Assembly: GCF_040183065.1 (NCBI RefSeq)
Contig: NC_091132.1
Span: 161,222,602 to 161,286,601 of the forward strand
Length of the DNA stretch: 64,000 nt
Reading direction: 5' to 3'
Source: Periplaneta americana
Taxonomy: Eukaryota; Arthropoda; Insecta; Blattodea; Blattidae
Both the position numbers and the translations under genes were made by a program. Every line of letters starts with the position of its first letter. The first letter of the stretch is position 1. The notes below the pieces were generated by a model. It saw only the letters and a list, made by a program, of their open reading frames with translations, did not search any database and was not told the origin of the DNA. Shown here piece by piece: positions 23,067 to 34,600 of this stretch.

Positions 23067-24857
23067 TATTTTTATGGAAGATGCTGAAATATTGCATGAT
23101 CTCTCTCTGCGAGGACGGAGATGGCAGTGAGATTGGGAGTTTTGACGAATGTTGTGATCAAATATTAGAAATTGAGAGCAGGTACTTCCATAGAAAATAT
23201 GACAGGGGTGAATGGAAGGAAGTCCTGAGGCCAGGAGTGGGAAAGTGGAAAATGTCTTTTGGTAGAAGTTTCAGATCGGCATTCTCCCACACTGGAAGTC
23301 GTCAAAATATGGTACAATTTGATTAGGATTCCCATCGTTTCTGATGGGTGACCAGGAATAAATCTTGTTATAAATTGTGTAGTCTACTGTCCGAAGAGAG
23401 GTTGAAACTCATGACACCAATGCGGCATCTGTCATGAAGCAACTAAACCAGCAGATAATTGGATAGTGATGCCATCTCATTTCCTCCTCCATTGCATTCA
23501 TCGATGACCAGTAACATATTTCATTAATGAGATATATACAAACAATTGTTGTTCCTCTGACATATAATTGAAGTACTGCAGTATATATATACCAGTACCT
23601 CAATTAGAAGTAATGTTGTAATTATAAATATAAAAAAGTATAATTGGTACTTGTGTACGTCATTTCTAAGTCTGCTTGTCTATTTTCGAAATTCCAATTA
23701 CATTAAATAGATCCTAGCCTCTTAACTGCCTAGGGTCTCTGGGTCTCTTATGTCCAGGCTTGTTTGGAAAAAATAAAGTAGGCTATATGTCACTTCATTG
23801 TTACTGAGTCTTACGTACGGTACAGCTGTATGCTTCACAATATTTCAACATTACAACGGCAAAATTAACGAAATATAAATAATATTATATATACTTCTTT
23901 CAACAAAACAACCATTTCCCATGTGCGTTAGAAAGAGAGAAAGATACACCTCAGGAGTGCCAGTAGTAAGGAAGGTACACGTCACGATCTTTCAGCATTT
24001 CTCTACAGGTGTTGTGTGTTCAGTTTATAATGTTGAGATCGCTGGTGAGTATTGAAGCGTCATAGGCCCGTCTGTCACGGTCCGTTTGATCCACGTGTTT
24101 GGCCATACAGTTTTCAATCATAGCCTGGAATGGATTACAAAATAGAAGGGACTGAGGCTTCATCAGAGGTAAATAGAAAAGTTTTACTGTGTATCTTGTT
24201 TGTGTGTTTATCGAACAGTAGAGAAAATCATACATTTCACACTTTATAATCAATTGAATAAATTCCTTGCTGTTGCTGTGATTTATATGGCATCATGAAT
24301 TGGTCTGGCTTTATGAAGTGTGCGTTGATTTTACTCCTCTCATGGGAAGAACCTTTCACACGAAGTTCAGCTAGTCTCTGTGACCGCTGTTCACCCTGCA
24401 TCATGATCGAGTAATGCAGAGCTACAATAATTATTAACTTAATCCGTCCCAAAACCGTATGGAACTGCGATTCTGTTTGATACGTCCGTTTGAAACTTAG
24501 TTTAACATAGGATATCATGTGAGAGAGGTTTTGTTTTGCGTTATTATTTCTAAAACATAATTGTATTCACGCCAGGTGCTTTTTGATGTCCTACAACAGT
24601 CATATTCTGTAACGCACTTGAACAATAATTATGGTCTATATGCTACCACGTATCGACAAGTAAAACTTTAACTTTAATTAAATATGTGGAAAGGCTTAAA
24701 ACTACATTGATTTGAGATCTGTTTCTGTTACGGACGTGCACATTATGATTCACATTAGCGATGACTGTCATGCACAACCAGCTTGGCGGCTGTTACTCAT
24801 CAAGTCATCTTTAAAAATAACTAATAAAATTATTCACGATGTTTTTCTGTCTTGTAG
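23067..24857. other. intergenic, nothing recognised
   Basis: A short open frame at 23081-23326 has no recognisable motif. No terminal repeats or RNA genes are evident before the acceptor at 24857. Confidence 0.4.
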
Positions 24858-24998
24858 GAAGGGAATTTATCGCATCTGCAAATGACGGACATGAAGACAG
24901 AATGCGTGGACCAGAGTTACGATATCAAATCAGAGATAAAGGTTGAAGACATCACACCAGTGCCTCTTGTCTTTCCTATGGTGAAAACTGAAGATGAT
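24858..24998 (+). CDS. orphan zinc-finger N-terminal module exon
   Basis: A 141-bp exon between acceptor TTCTGTCTTGTAG and donor GTAAGT, phase 0 on both sides. It encodes 47 residues including MTDMKTECVDQSYDIKSEIK and TPVPLVFPMVKTEDD. It is the same module as 11408-11545 and 42497-42360. No first exon or finger exon on this strand can be linked to it within the window: the only downstream plus-strand finger exon is the frameshifted copy at 58870, 34 kb away. It may belong to a gene whose other exons were lost, or it may be a duplicated orphan. The frame is open and splice sites are good. Confidence 0.65.
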
Positions 24999-25144
24999 GT
25001 AAGTGGTTCTCTATCAATATACACATATATGAGTAATGCATTTGTAAGTATGTCAGACCTATTACCAGTCTAGAATTGTATTAACTATTTGAACTTTTCC
25101 TTAACTTTCACAACTTAAACTGTAGGGATTCATTTTAAAATTGA

Positions 25145-25206
25145 AATAATAATAATAATAATAATATTAATAATAATAATAATAATAATTATTATTATTA
25201 TTATTC
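25145..25206. repeat. (AAT)n/(ATT)n microsatellite
   Basis: About 60 bases of AAT repeats turning into ATT repeats, able to fold back. Confidence 0.9.
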
Positions 25207-25755
25207 TCAAAAATTTATTTCTGCTATTGAAGACAAAATTATCTCGAATACCCAGAGACAATTGTGCCTAGGAACACACTTCTTTTTAAGTTTACGATTT
25301 TTTTTATTCTCGGTGAAACGAGGATTGAGCGGATTCCGACGATTTTGCAATAGAAAATGTTCGAATTACAAAGCGAATTTGATGGAATTTTTTGTGGAGA
25401 TGCATTTTAAAACTTAAGCATTCTATTGGTAATTGTTACAAGTAAACTAATTCTAGAGATATGTGGCAAATTACCTGTGAAATGACACATCCAACGTAAT
25501 GTGGGTGCAAACGTTCTGTTTTCTAGTCAGTGAAACGATTTTAGTGATATGAAACACACGATGCGATGTAATCTGAAAAACGCAGAACTCTTATTAATTC
25601 AATACCCACTAAAAACAGTCAACTAGAGCATATAATACTACAATAAACATAAATTTCACAACTGAAAACTTTCTTTCGAACCCCGCCATTATGATAAACA
25701 ATGACGCACTTCAACTGCCAACTTAAAAAAAATCACTACTTCACGACAGCCACAC

Positions 25756-27717
25756 TCAATCGCTTTCTCCTTCTTCGAAACGGACACCTCCGGGATAGAG
25801 CAATTTTACATCTTCAAGCAGAGCCTCAAAAGGATCGCGCACTAGCCTCGAACAATCCTTCTTCCATAAATATTCACAAAGGTGATCACTGAGGTCTTCC
25901 TTCCGCACGCCTCCTCGAGACAGACGTCCCCTAAGTCCACGCCATGAGTTTTCGATCAAATTCGTGCATGCACCACTTTCCAGATCAACAAAGTTGAGGC
26001 TGTGATTCACAGTCAAATGACGGAAATTGTTAACATCCAAGCCTTTATATCCCTTCCAGCAGTCCGTCATTATCGTGGTTTGAGCGGCGACATGTTTCCC
26101 AATAAGACCAAGCAAAGTATCTTTGTCCCTTCTATTATTCGGACAAATCTCCAATCGCACTTCCTTCGTCTCACGATCTATCATGTCCAAAACCCAAGAA
26201 CCCTCCACAATACGACCAGCCTCAAATTTTCTACGTCCAATCTTGCATTCATCAATTTCTACTATATGATTCGGCCCTCCAATTCTAGGTTCGTTCTTGT
26301 AACGGCGATCCAGACTGTCTGAAAGAAAAATAAAACTTATAGCAAACAAAAGCCTACAAAAACCTAACCTAACCTTGTACTGTTTCGTATATGCAAAGCA
26401 TAAAAAAGCCTAAACTAACCTAACCGAACTTCTCACTACAATCCTAAACTAACCCAACCTAACCTGCCACAGATTTGCCTACACAAGGTATAAAACAGGT
26501 AAAACTATCTAACGCATCATAAAAACCTAACCTAACCTAAACCCTAAACTAACCTAACCTAACCCAACCTAACCTGCCACAGATTTGCCTACACAAGGCA
26601 TGAAAAAGCTAAAACTATCTAACTCATCATAAAAACCTAAACTAAACTAACCTAACCCAACCTAACCTGCCATAGATTTGCCAACACAAGGCATAAAAAC
26701 GTTAAAACTATCTAACGAATCATAAAAACCTAAACTAACCAAATCCCTAAACTAACCTAACCTAACCCAACCTAACCTGCCACAGATTTGCCTACACAAG
26801 GCATATAAAAAGCTAAAACTATCTAACGCGTCATAAAAACCTAAACTATCCTAACCTAACCTACAATCCTAAACTAACCTAACCTGTCACTAATATCCTA
26901 AACTAACCTAACCTGTCACTAAAATCCCAAACTAACCTAACCTCTCACAAATAATTACGTAAAAGCTAAACTATCTAACGCATCATAAAAACCTAAACTA
27001 ACCTAACCTAAAATTCTAAACTAACCTGTCACTAAAATCCTAAACTAACCTAACCTCTCACAGATAATTAATAACGCATCATAAAACCCTAAGCTAACCT
27101 GTCACTAAAATCTTACACTAACCCTATCTAACCTAATCTAACCTGTCAGTAAAATCCTTAACTAACCTAACCTGTCAGTAAAATCCTAAAGTAACTTAAC
27201 ATGCCGCAGATAATTACGAAAGACATAATAAAAGCCTAAACTAACCCACTCTGCCATAACAGTTCATTTTCTTACCTCTGCACACTTCCCTCAAGTATGA
27301 AAACCAATCCGCGATCGTTGACTCCGCTACATCTGGTACATTCGTCTCATCGCACTCCCTTATTGTTTGGGAGTACGAAAACTTCACAGCAAAACCGTAA
27401 ATTATAAGGAGAACTCTCATAGTTGACAATCTCCCACTACTGAAAAATTATGCGTTATTTGCAGCAGACAACTTAAATGTTCCATAAACCTCATGCCCAG
27501 CGCATTTTTTTTTTTGACAATGAAAGAAACCGTATTTGTCTCTCCTGCCAAATTGAGGATACAGCAACTCCCCACAAAGTGTACACTCCATTTTTGCGGG
27601 AAGCAGACCTTTCTCCCGGCACCACTGTTGCGCTTCATTTTCAGTATTAATAATGCTCAGCTTCCTAATATTAATACGATCAGCCATTTCCACAACTACG
27701 AATTCCCGCTCGAACAT
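25756..27717 (-). pseudogene. Merlin transposase, spliced, one nonsense codon
   Basis: Exon 1 runs from about 27717 to 27276. It has a zinc-ribbon-like part (CTLCGELLYPQFG, then HCQKKKC), then VLLIIYGFAVKFSYSQ and ADWFSYLREVCR. An in-frame TAA (27448-27450) lies between the two parts, after SAANNA. The donor GTAAGAAAATG joins in frame to an acceptor before 26317 (TTTTTCTTTCAG), giving CR-D-SLDRRYKN. Exon 2 carries VEIDECKIGRRKF (first Asp), TIMTDCWKGYKG (second Asp) and TNLIENSWRGLR (Glu), with 36 residues between the second Asp and the Glu, ending at 25756. The DDE part is intact; the single stop is what disables it, unless bypassed. Alternative: an intact gene with an unrecognised short intron over the stop. 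Confidence 0.72.
26360..27235. repeat. CCTAA-rich minisatellite inside the Merlin intron
   Basis: Units of roughly 80-110 bp with CTAACCTAACCCAACCTAAC, a CACAGATTTGCCTACACAAG block and AAAACTATCTAACGCATCAT recur from 26440 to about 26850. Shorter AAACTAACCTAACCTGTCAC units follow to 27235. CCTAA is the complement of the insect telomere unit TTAGG, but it is interspersed here rather than a pure telomeric array. Confidence 0.8.
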
Positions 27718-27915
27718 TAGAAACTAGCGCGAAACATTCGTAATGTTATATCGATAGCTATGAATATATACATTTTAAATACCCACTCAACCATCCAGCT
27801 GGAACATTGCAAACTAGCGCGGAACGTTCGTAATGCCTCGTAAGTTATGTTGGTATTACATGTAAGATGCCTGAAAGTGCAGGAAGAGAATACGCTCAAT
27901 CCTCATTGAACCGAA

Positions 27916-28225
27916 TTCGATAATGATGAAAGAATAATGGAACGGAGAAAAATTCTCTCCGGCGCCGGGATTTGAACCCGGGTTTTCAGCTCTACGTGCT
28001 GATGCTTTATCCACTAAGCCACACCAGATACAACCCCGGCGCTGGACAGAATCATCTCAGATTAAGCTCCAACTCTTGGGTTCCCTCTAGTGGCCGCCCT
28101 CTGCACTACGTCATAGATGTCTATGAACGTAGGACCGAAGTCCACACATGTGCTGAGGTGCACTCGTTATGAGTGACTAGTTGGCCGGGATCCGACGGAA
28201 TAAGCGCTGTCTTAAATCACGAAGT
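27916..28225 (-). mobile_element. tRNA-derived SINE, minus strand
   Basis: Read on the minus strand, a tRNA-like head has GTGGCTTAGTGGATAAAGC (box A) and GGGTTCAAATCC (box B) at about 28030-27965. A GAGAGAATTTTTCTCCG tail region leads up to the Merlin terminus. The remaining body extends to about 28225. Acceptor-stem pairing is absent, so it is not a tRNA gene. Confidence 0.6.
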
Positions 28226-28893
28226 GATTTCATCGTATGATGACGCAGAATATCTGCATGGAAATATCATATGTACTTCGGTACATTAAAATAATATATA
28301 TAAAATAATATATACGAATTCGATAAGCCAAACATAGTAAAAAAAAGGAGGGTAGGGTAGTTAGAGTCACTAAGGTAGCGTAGTTCAGTGAAACAAAAGA
28401 AAGCAGTGGTGGTTTTTCCATAGTTTCCCTTGAAACACAAAAAGTTTCTAGCCTTCGAGTACAGTGAAACAAAAAATATTCTGTACTGACACCAGAACAA
28501 TCCAGAGGCTTATTGTTTTTTTTTACACAACTACGCAAAAATTGTTGTTAATCTAACACAATGTTGAAAATGTGCTACAATATAATGCACAGTAGTGGCC
28601 TATATTATATACAGTAAAGTCCAAAATATTAAAAAACTTATGCACAGTTAACTTTGCGTATTCTTCGTCACAGACGTTAGTGACATATATAACGTTTTTT
28701 TGCGTCAAAATATTTATGCGCATACAAATCGTTGGCTTATTCATCCTAATGTAAAGCACAAGCTGCGAGTTATAATCAGGCGGTGGCATACCGACACATA
28801 GGGAAAACTTGTAAAGTTAGAAGTCGTCTTGTAACACCCTGTAATAAATTGCTCATTTAAGATGTGTCTTTGTACTGCAGGAACGGACTGCAG
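28226..28893. other. intron-like sequence upstream of a duplicated exon
   Basis: No gene. The last 130 bases (from about 28770, ACACATAGGG onward) are homologous to 11320-11407, so the duplication of the module exon at 28894 includes flanking intron. Confidence 0.6.
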
Positions 28894-29010
28894 CATGCGA
28901 CTGATATGAGAGAGGAATATGATGACCACAGCAAAGATCTCACATCTGAGATGAAATTTGAGGAAGATCCAGTGCCAATTTCGTTCCCTGTGGTGAAACG
29001 TGAACCAGAG
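28894..29010 (+). CDS. orphan zinc-finger N-terminal module exon with shifted acceptor
   Basis: Paralogue of 11408-11545, with homologous intron on both sides. The ancestral acceptor (after 28880) would now read GAA CGG ACT GCA GCA TGC GAC TGA, because 8 bases are deleted inside the exon. A second AG at 28892-28893 restores phase 0 and gives HATDMREEYDDHSKDLTSEM, KFEEDPVP, ISFPVVKREPE before donor GTGAGT. Whether it is a rescued exon or a pseudo-exon cannot be told from sequence. No finger exon on the same strand can be linked with confidence. Confidence 0.55.
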
Positions 29011-29273
29011 GTGAGTGCAGCACAAGGAATGCACAGTGTGTTCTTCTTCCTGTGTTTATCTTGTGTTTTGATTGTAACAGACACTGTCTCTTTACAAGAG
29101 TACTTGTAGCGCCTTTTAGTGTATGACATTGGCAGAACAATCTCATTTCTGTTTGTCATTATTTATGTTTTTTCCATTGTTGTCTCGTTTTCCTTTTAAA
29201 TTCGGGAACGAAATTCCTTTGTTACACTCAGCCGTAATGGTTGCCATAGCTACAAATTCCCACAGTGTATTAT
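29011..29273. other. intron-like sequence
   Basis: The first about 70 bases match the intron after 11545. Nothing else recognised. Confidence 0.5.
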
Positions 29274-29455
29274 CACAGTCTAGTATATACAGTCACGAAG
29301 CTCAATACGTAGTAAATATGCATCCATAGATAGTTGCTCACCACTAGGATCGCTAATATCGCCTCATTACAGACAATGCGAAATAGTACCGGCAGAGTCT
29401 ATTGTTTCTAGCACCCTCACAACTCAAGCTCCGTGACTGTATATAGTAGACTGTG
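29274..29455. mobile_element. MITE with CACAGTCTA... inverted ends
   Basis: Begins CACAGTCTAGTATATACAGT and ends with the near-perfect complement (ACTGTATATAGTAGACTGTG), 182 bp. No coding capacity. Confidence 0.75.
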
Positions 29456-29469
29456 GTGTTATGATAATA

Positions 29470-29640
29470 CCACAGTCTACTATATACAGTCACGAAGCTT
29501 GGGATTATTTTTTTCCAACGAGTTGCATTTCTCGCGATAGTTGCTAGCCTCTTGGAGCGCTTTGAGTACTAGGAACAATAGACTATGTCACTGCCACCGT
29601 GATGTAATACAGGCTGTAAGGCAGGCCATGTGTCTCGCTT
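29470..29640. mobile_element. second copy of the same MITE end, partly decayed
   Basis: CCACAGTCTACTATATACAG starts 15 bases after the first element and forms a 25-base perfect inverted repeat with its right end (29432-29456). Further in, CTAGGAACAATAGACTA resembles internal sequence of the first copy read in reverse. Confidence 0.5.
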
Positions 29641-30227
29641 AACACGATCACGAAGGGTGACGTTTCAACCATATAAATGAATTGGAATGCATAAAGAGTA
29701 ACATATGTTTTTTTTTTTAAATATAGTGTAATTGCATTAATAAATTTTAAAACAATGATTAGAAGACACTTCAGACGTAACTGACTTGCGAGTTAAGGTG
29801 TAATATTATTATTGGTGTGAAAATTACATTGTTCGTATGAGTAATACCTGCCTTTATTTCGATTAAATATTGCGAAATTCTAGTACATACATTTATGCAC
29901 GATTCAATATTTTTCAGTCGCACCGCACGAATATTAAATGTGTTGAAATTATAGGTTATGTTTATTGTACCAGTTGCCCCTTTCTGTCTAATTGTAGTGG
30001 TCTCCAATGCCCTGCCACGACATACGTATGTTATGTGATATGGAAGTTATAGGTTATGTTTACTATATTTAACTTATATTCTTATATTCGCAATTATACA
30101 TTATAATTGAACATAATGTCATATATGACACCCGTCACATTCTATTTGTCTGTAATTTAGTGCTATAATTGAATACTGAAATATTGTATTTATCTACTAC
30201 CTAAGAGACGAAGTAACACAATCGTGC
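29641..30227. other. intergenic, nothing recognised
   Basis: AT-rich, no supported feature. Confidence 0.4.
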
Positions 30228-30656
30228 TTACTTACTTACTTATTGTCTTTTAAGGAACCCAGAGGTTCATTGCCGCCCTCACTTAAGCCCGCCATTGATC
30301 CCTATCCTGAGCAAGATTAATCCAGTCTCTACCATCATATCCCACCTCCCTCAAATCCATTTTAATATTATCTTCCCATCTATAGCTTCTATGAGGAATT
30401 GGAACACACTTTTGATCATTTGCCTAGATATCACATGAAAGTTTTATTGGGGGATTTCAACGCTAAAGTAGGACGGGAGGATATTTTTAAACCAATACTT
30501 GGAAAAGAGAGCCTACACATAAGTAGTAATGACAATGGAGTTAGGTTAGTCAACTTTGCCACATCAAAAAATTTAATTGTCATGAGTACAACATTTCCCC
30601 ATAAGGATATACATAAACACAATCGTACGTACACTAATTTCATAGGTGTGGTATGG
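30228..30656 (+). pseudogene. LINE fragment with endonuclease (EEP) segment
   Basis: Bases 30228-30400 (CTTACTTACTTACTTATTG, then CCGCCCTCACTTAAGCCC) look like a common insect LINE-associated repeat; this rests on memory. From about 30420, the translated segment MKVLLGDFNAKVGRED contains the GDFN motif of apurinic-like endonucleases of non-LTR retrotransposons, followed by NDNGVRLVNFATSKNLIVMS. The frame ends at 30656 before the rest of the endonuclease and the reverse transcriptase, so this is a fragment. Confidence 0.7.
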
Positions 30657-30930
30657 TAAATTTTCTCTCTAAAATTAAGGAAGGTAGATCTGCTAAATTA
30701 AAATCACAATATAAATTCTGTTTTATTAAGCCTCAAAATGGCTTCCATTCTAAACTTAAAATGTTGATGTGAATAGATTATGTTAACATGTAAAATTCTC
30801 TTCACATTAAAATAACACTGTTTTGTGACTATTTCTGCATCAAATTATGTAATAAGAAGTAAAGGAAACTTATGGACACATTACACTAAATAAAACTTAG
30901 CAATGATACGCAATAAAATTATAATATAAT
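30657..30930. other. AT-rich spacer
   Basis: Nothing recognised; it may include the decayed end of the mariner element to the right. Confidence 0.35.
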
Positions 30931-30933
30931 ATT

Positions 30934-31754
30934 TCACTGAGCTCCATACACTGAAATAGAAAACCCGAACCAGAGAAAGAAGTCCAGTGGGGTGATGTCT
31001 GGCGAATGTGGCCACCAAATTGGTCCGCCTCGTTCAATCCAGTGATCTGAGAGGGTTTCTGTTAGGGAATTCCGAACATCCAGGCTCCAATATGAGAAGG
31101 CTCCATTTTGTTGAAAGATTACTTGAGGTTGCAGCTCAGCTACCTGGTGGTACAAGAAGTGTTCCAACATGTTTTGGTATACTGTGCCAGTTATTGACTC
31201 CTCATGGAAGAAAAAGGATCGATAATCCTGTCCTACATCAGACCGCACTAAACTTTTACTTTTGGGCTATCCCGGACATGTTCATGGTAGACGTGTGAAT
31301 TTTGTGTACCCCAGATCCTTACATTGTGCTGATTGACAGATCTTGATGCACGAAACATTGCCTCGTCTGAAAACAAAAGGTTTTCAAGAAATTGAAGGTC
31401 ACTGTCATACAATCCAGCATTTCAGTAGCAAATGTCTGTCGTCGTGGCTGTCATCTGGTTTTAATTGTTGAATAATATACCTCTTGTAGGGTACAAACGA
31501 AGTTGCTTATGAAGCACTGGATGCACAGTTGATCTCGGCACATTGAACTGTCGGAATGAATGGCGAATTGACTTTTGAGGAATTCTCTGAAATCCTGCTC
31601 TAATTTCTTCAATTTTCTCTTCTGAGACACGTCGACGAGAACCTCCTAATTGTTTGTTCACAGTTCGAGTCACCAGAAACTTCTCACACCATGCCTTAAT
31701 GGTTTTCCCATCAGGCGCATTCCCTCCATGTTCTCTTCTGTAATTTCTTTGCAC
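30934..31754 (-). pseudogene. mariner-like transposase relic
   Basis: On the minus strand, 31754-31461 encodes the HTH half (NAPDGKTIKAWCEKFLVT, RRRVSEEKIEEIRAGFQR, NVPRSTVHPVLHK). After a frameshifted gap, 31248-30934 encodes the catalytic half: FFFHEESITGTVYQNMLEHF, VIFQQNGAFSYW (the catalytic Asp of QQDGA is replaced by Asn) and PHSPDITPLDFFLW. Frameshifts and the lost Asp make it inactive. The outer right end may be near 31973, where AGTGTCC-type terminal sequence is seen. Confidence 0.8.
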
Positions 31755-31979
31755 GGGTAATTATTTATTTCGTCTCTGCATACCAGAAAACAGTTTGTTC
31801 ACGTTGCTGCGGAGCCGCCATTTTGTTTTATGCCATTGTTGCCGAACATGTGACAGATGAATTAATTTGGAACAAATGAAATAATTCTTTGAGATTCTCT
31901 TTCTTTTATTACCAGACTCATTTCATGGTTCCAGTGATAAATTAAAATGTGGGAAGTTTGAAAGGGACACTGTATACTT

Positions 31980-33000
31980 TTTCAAGTTTCGTTGCCCTTA
32001 CAAAATATGGAGAATGGGGCTTGAGTTAAAATCCTGAAGTGGAATGACAGATTTGAACCTAGGATCCTTTACCAAAATGTAACTAATTGAAATCTGAATC
32101 CACACAACGGAGTAGGCCCATAAATCTTTCTTTTATCTAGTTACCACATGTTCAGAATTTTGGAAAAAAATTCTCATTGGAATGACAAGATTTGAAGCCA
32201 GACCTCAGACAAAACATTCTATAGAATCCCCCTCTATATATTATGAAAGTCCATGAACTTCAAAATAATAGTCTCTCATCTCTTCACAATTTATAAGTAT
32301 TTCCAGTTACAATGAATGAGACACGGAATTAAACAATTTGTATTGCAATAACAGGCTCGAACCCAAGACCTGGTACCTACCTGTCCTTAATTTGAACGCA
32401 AGATATCTCAAAATTTAAGTCAGCTATCTTACCCACAAACATAACATGAAATAAAACTAAAAAGAAAGAATATATTGGTAGGATGGTCTGAGAGACCGGC
32501 CACACTAAAGATGTTGCAGTCTTGAGCCACACGCAGGGTTAAAGCTGGTAATTTAGAGATAATGGCATAACTAAAATGTTACAAAACAATATAAATTAAA
32601 AGTTATGAACAAAGAAAACCTAAATTTCATATTTTGTTTATTATTCCTAGGAAAAATTTGAAGAAAAAAAAATTCACTACATTTCCATATTTATTTGTGT
32701 GGAACTTCTTGAAAGTATAAGCATTAAATGTGTGTTTATTTTGTGAACAGAACGTATCTTCATTAGTGCAATAAAATTACTTCTTGTTGAAGTGCACCGC
32801 CAAAGAGAAGAATTCCAGAAGTAAGGAATCCGGGAAAGAATCGCACAGATATACATATTGATAGCATTCTACTTTGATCAGAATTTGAAAAACATGGAAA
32901 TATGCTACCAGAACAAATGAAATGAAGCAATATTCGTGAATAATTGCTAATGCATTAAGAGGGATTCCCCGAAGGGCATCAGAACGGTTCGTTTCGTGCG
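31980..33000. other. no gene; three degenerate similar blocks
   Basis: At about 32040-32070, 32180-32210 and 32340-32380, phrases of the type AATGACAGATTTGAACCTAG, ACAAGATTTGAAGCCAGAC and AACAGGCTCGAACCCAAGAC recur, perhaps decayed copies of one repeat. Nothing else recognised. Confidence 0.35.
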
Positions 33001-33944
33001 AAATTTCGAACGTTTGAATGGGTATACAAATATTTTGGTCGTCGAGAGAAAGCACATAAGTAAAAAAAGTCGATTTTTCTGTTGTACCTCATCACATACG
33101 TAAAGTATTTTTTTTTTCTAATATTTGAAATGATAAAATTTCTCCTGGCGTGACAAAGAAAATGTGAATACAGGCCCGGAACAAACAATTTTTCAGTACC
33201 TAAGGCAATCATACAACTTAAATTATGATATTGAATTTATTTTTTAATCATGACATTTGTCAGCTTTCACATTTTTTCACCTTCATTTTCAAAATTAGAG
33301 AAAAATCTAGCGTGGTAATGAAAATCAGATTCGGATTCAGGGCACATCAGTTAATTGAACAAGTAATTGTAGCAGAAATGTTTTTTTAAATGCATATCAG
33401 TGTAATGATAATAACAATAATATCTCAAATGGTTTACATTTCCCCAGTATCTATGCGTGCATGCCATTGTAAGTAACCTGAATTCAGACAATTCTTTCCA
33501 CAATAGCCCTGAGGTGTCACTTATAAACCTGTGATCTTGTTAGCGTCAGATATTTGTCACTGGTTCCAACTCTCATTAGTTCCAAAATCGGACATGCGAG
33601 AAAGCACCATCTCTGACCGATACGTGACTCATAGCGGATGTGACGTAGGTACGTATATGTGACAGCTGTGGAATGGATAGGAGTGCAGATCAGAAGATTA
33701 ACTTGAAGGACACCAAACGGTGATCTAAAGATTTTCGTGCCTATCAAAAGGTTATTGTCCGTAAGTCTTTGATACTACAGCTGCAATGCAATCTCCGTAT
33801 TTTTCCAAGAAAAAATTCTCTTATCTTACGTAAATTTTACAGAACGCGCTAAAATTCTCTGATAAAATCGCTATTACAAGTCACAGTGAATTTCGGGAAC
33901 TGTAAGAGATCAGACCAGTGTGTACAAAATAACAGCCACAACCT

Positions 33945-34250
33945 TCAAACTGAATGGATTCTGGAGTGCTTGTAATGTATTACTCGCACGTGTGGACAGA
34001 TATGGCTCTTGAAATGTTTCTCGTTTGTGTAATACTTACATTTTGAAATGACTATAGTATGCAAGTTTTTTTCAGCCATTCCACTAGTACGGTTTTTGGT
34101 TGTGAGAATGGATTGCTGAGTTTCTAGACTCCTCGACTGTGTATAGATTTTCTCACAAGCATCACATTTCACACATACCCTATTCAACAAAATTAAGTCG
34201 AAACTTGACAGTTCAATCACTTCTCGCCAGGAGGTAACCGTGAACACCAT
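33945..34250 (-). pseudogene. distal degenerate C2H2 finger remnant, copy 1
   Basis: Minus-strand frame with VKCDACEKIYTQSRSLETQQ and later KCKYYTNEKHFKSHICPHVR, relics of two fingers with lost His/Cys residues. Homologous to 62510-62770 and, more weakly, 51606-51821. Confidence 0.6.
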
Positions 34251-34329
34251 TTGAAATACTTCTTAGCACAAAAAGACCTTCCACACAAGAACCATCATAT
34301 GGGTTTTGGCATACGAACAGTATAGTATA

Positions 34330-34600
34330 CTATATAATGATTTATTTAACCTGGCAGAGATAATGCCATCAAGCCTAATCTTCACCCCTAGATGAGAATT
34401 ACAACTATAGTATTAAGAATACAATTAAAATTATAATTATAATTACAATTAAAGTTACAATTACAATAACAGTCAAAGTAATAATAGATTAACTGATTAA
34501 TAAAACCTAGACAATTTATTATAGAGGTTAAGAACAAAGAAAGATTATCTCGCTGAAGTACAAATTAAAGCTAGCATAATAAAACCATACAGTGATTAAA
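34330..34600. repeat. 3' retroelement-like tail within the duplicated block
   Basis: Contains TTTATTTAACCTGGCAGAGA and TAATGCCATCAAGCCTAAT, then an ATTA/AATT-rich run. The same sequence is at 51940-52230 and, inverted, at 60640-60915. The GGTTAAATAAATA end resembles a LINE/SINE 3' tail. Confidence 0.55.

Larger units (their letters stand above)
25311..27913 (-). mobile_element. Merlin (IS1595/IS1016-related) DNA transposon
   Basis: An inverted repeat of about 26 bases (25311-25336 and 27888-27913, about 22 matches, core GAGGATTGAGCG) brackets a minus-strand transposase of the Merlin/DDE_Tnp_IS1595 type. I could not find the expected 8-bp target duplication, so the exact ends are provisional. 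Upstream of the gene, two copies of an AAACTAGCGCG(A/G)AAC-containing unit lie at about 27713-27745 and 27802-27834. Confidence 0.65.

Noticed and set aside
23081..23326. 81-residue plus-strand frame right after the Tc1 element
   Set aside because: No conserved motif and no linked exons; treated as chance.
26360..27235. True telomere or subtelomere
   Set aside because: CCTAA units are broken up by unrelated blocks and lie within a transposon intron, with genes and transposons on both sides.
27960..28040. tRNA gene on the minus strand
   Set aside because: Good box B, but no matching acceptor stem; better explained as a SINE head.
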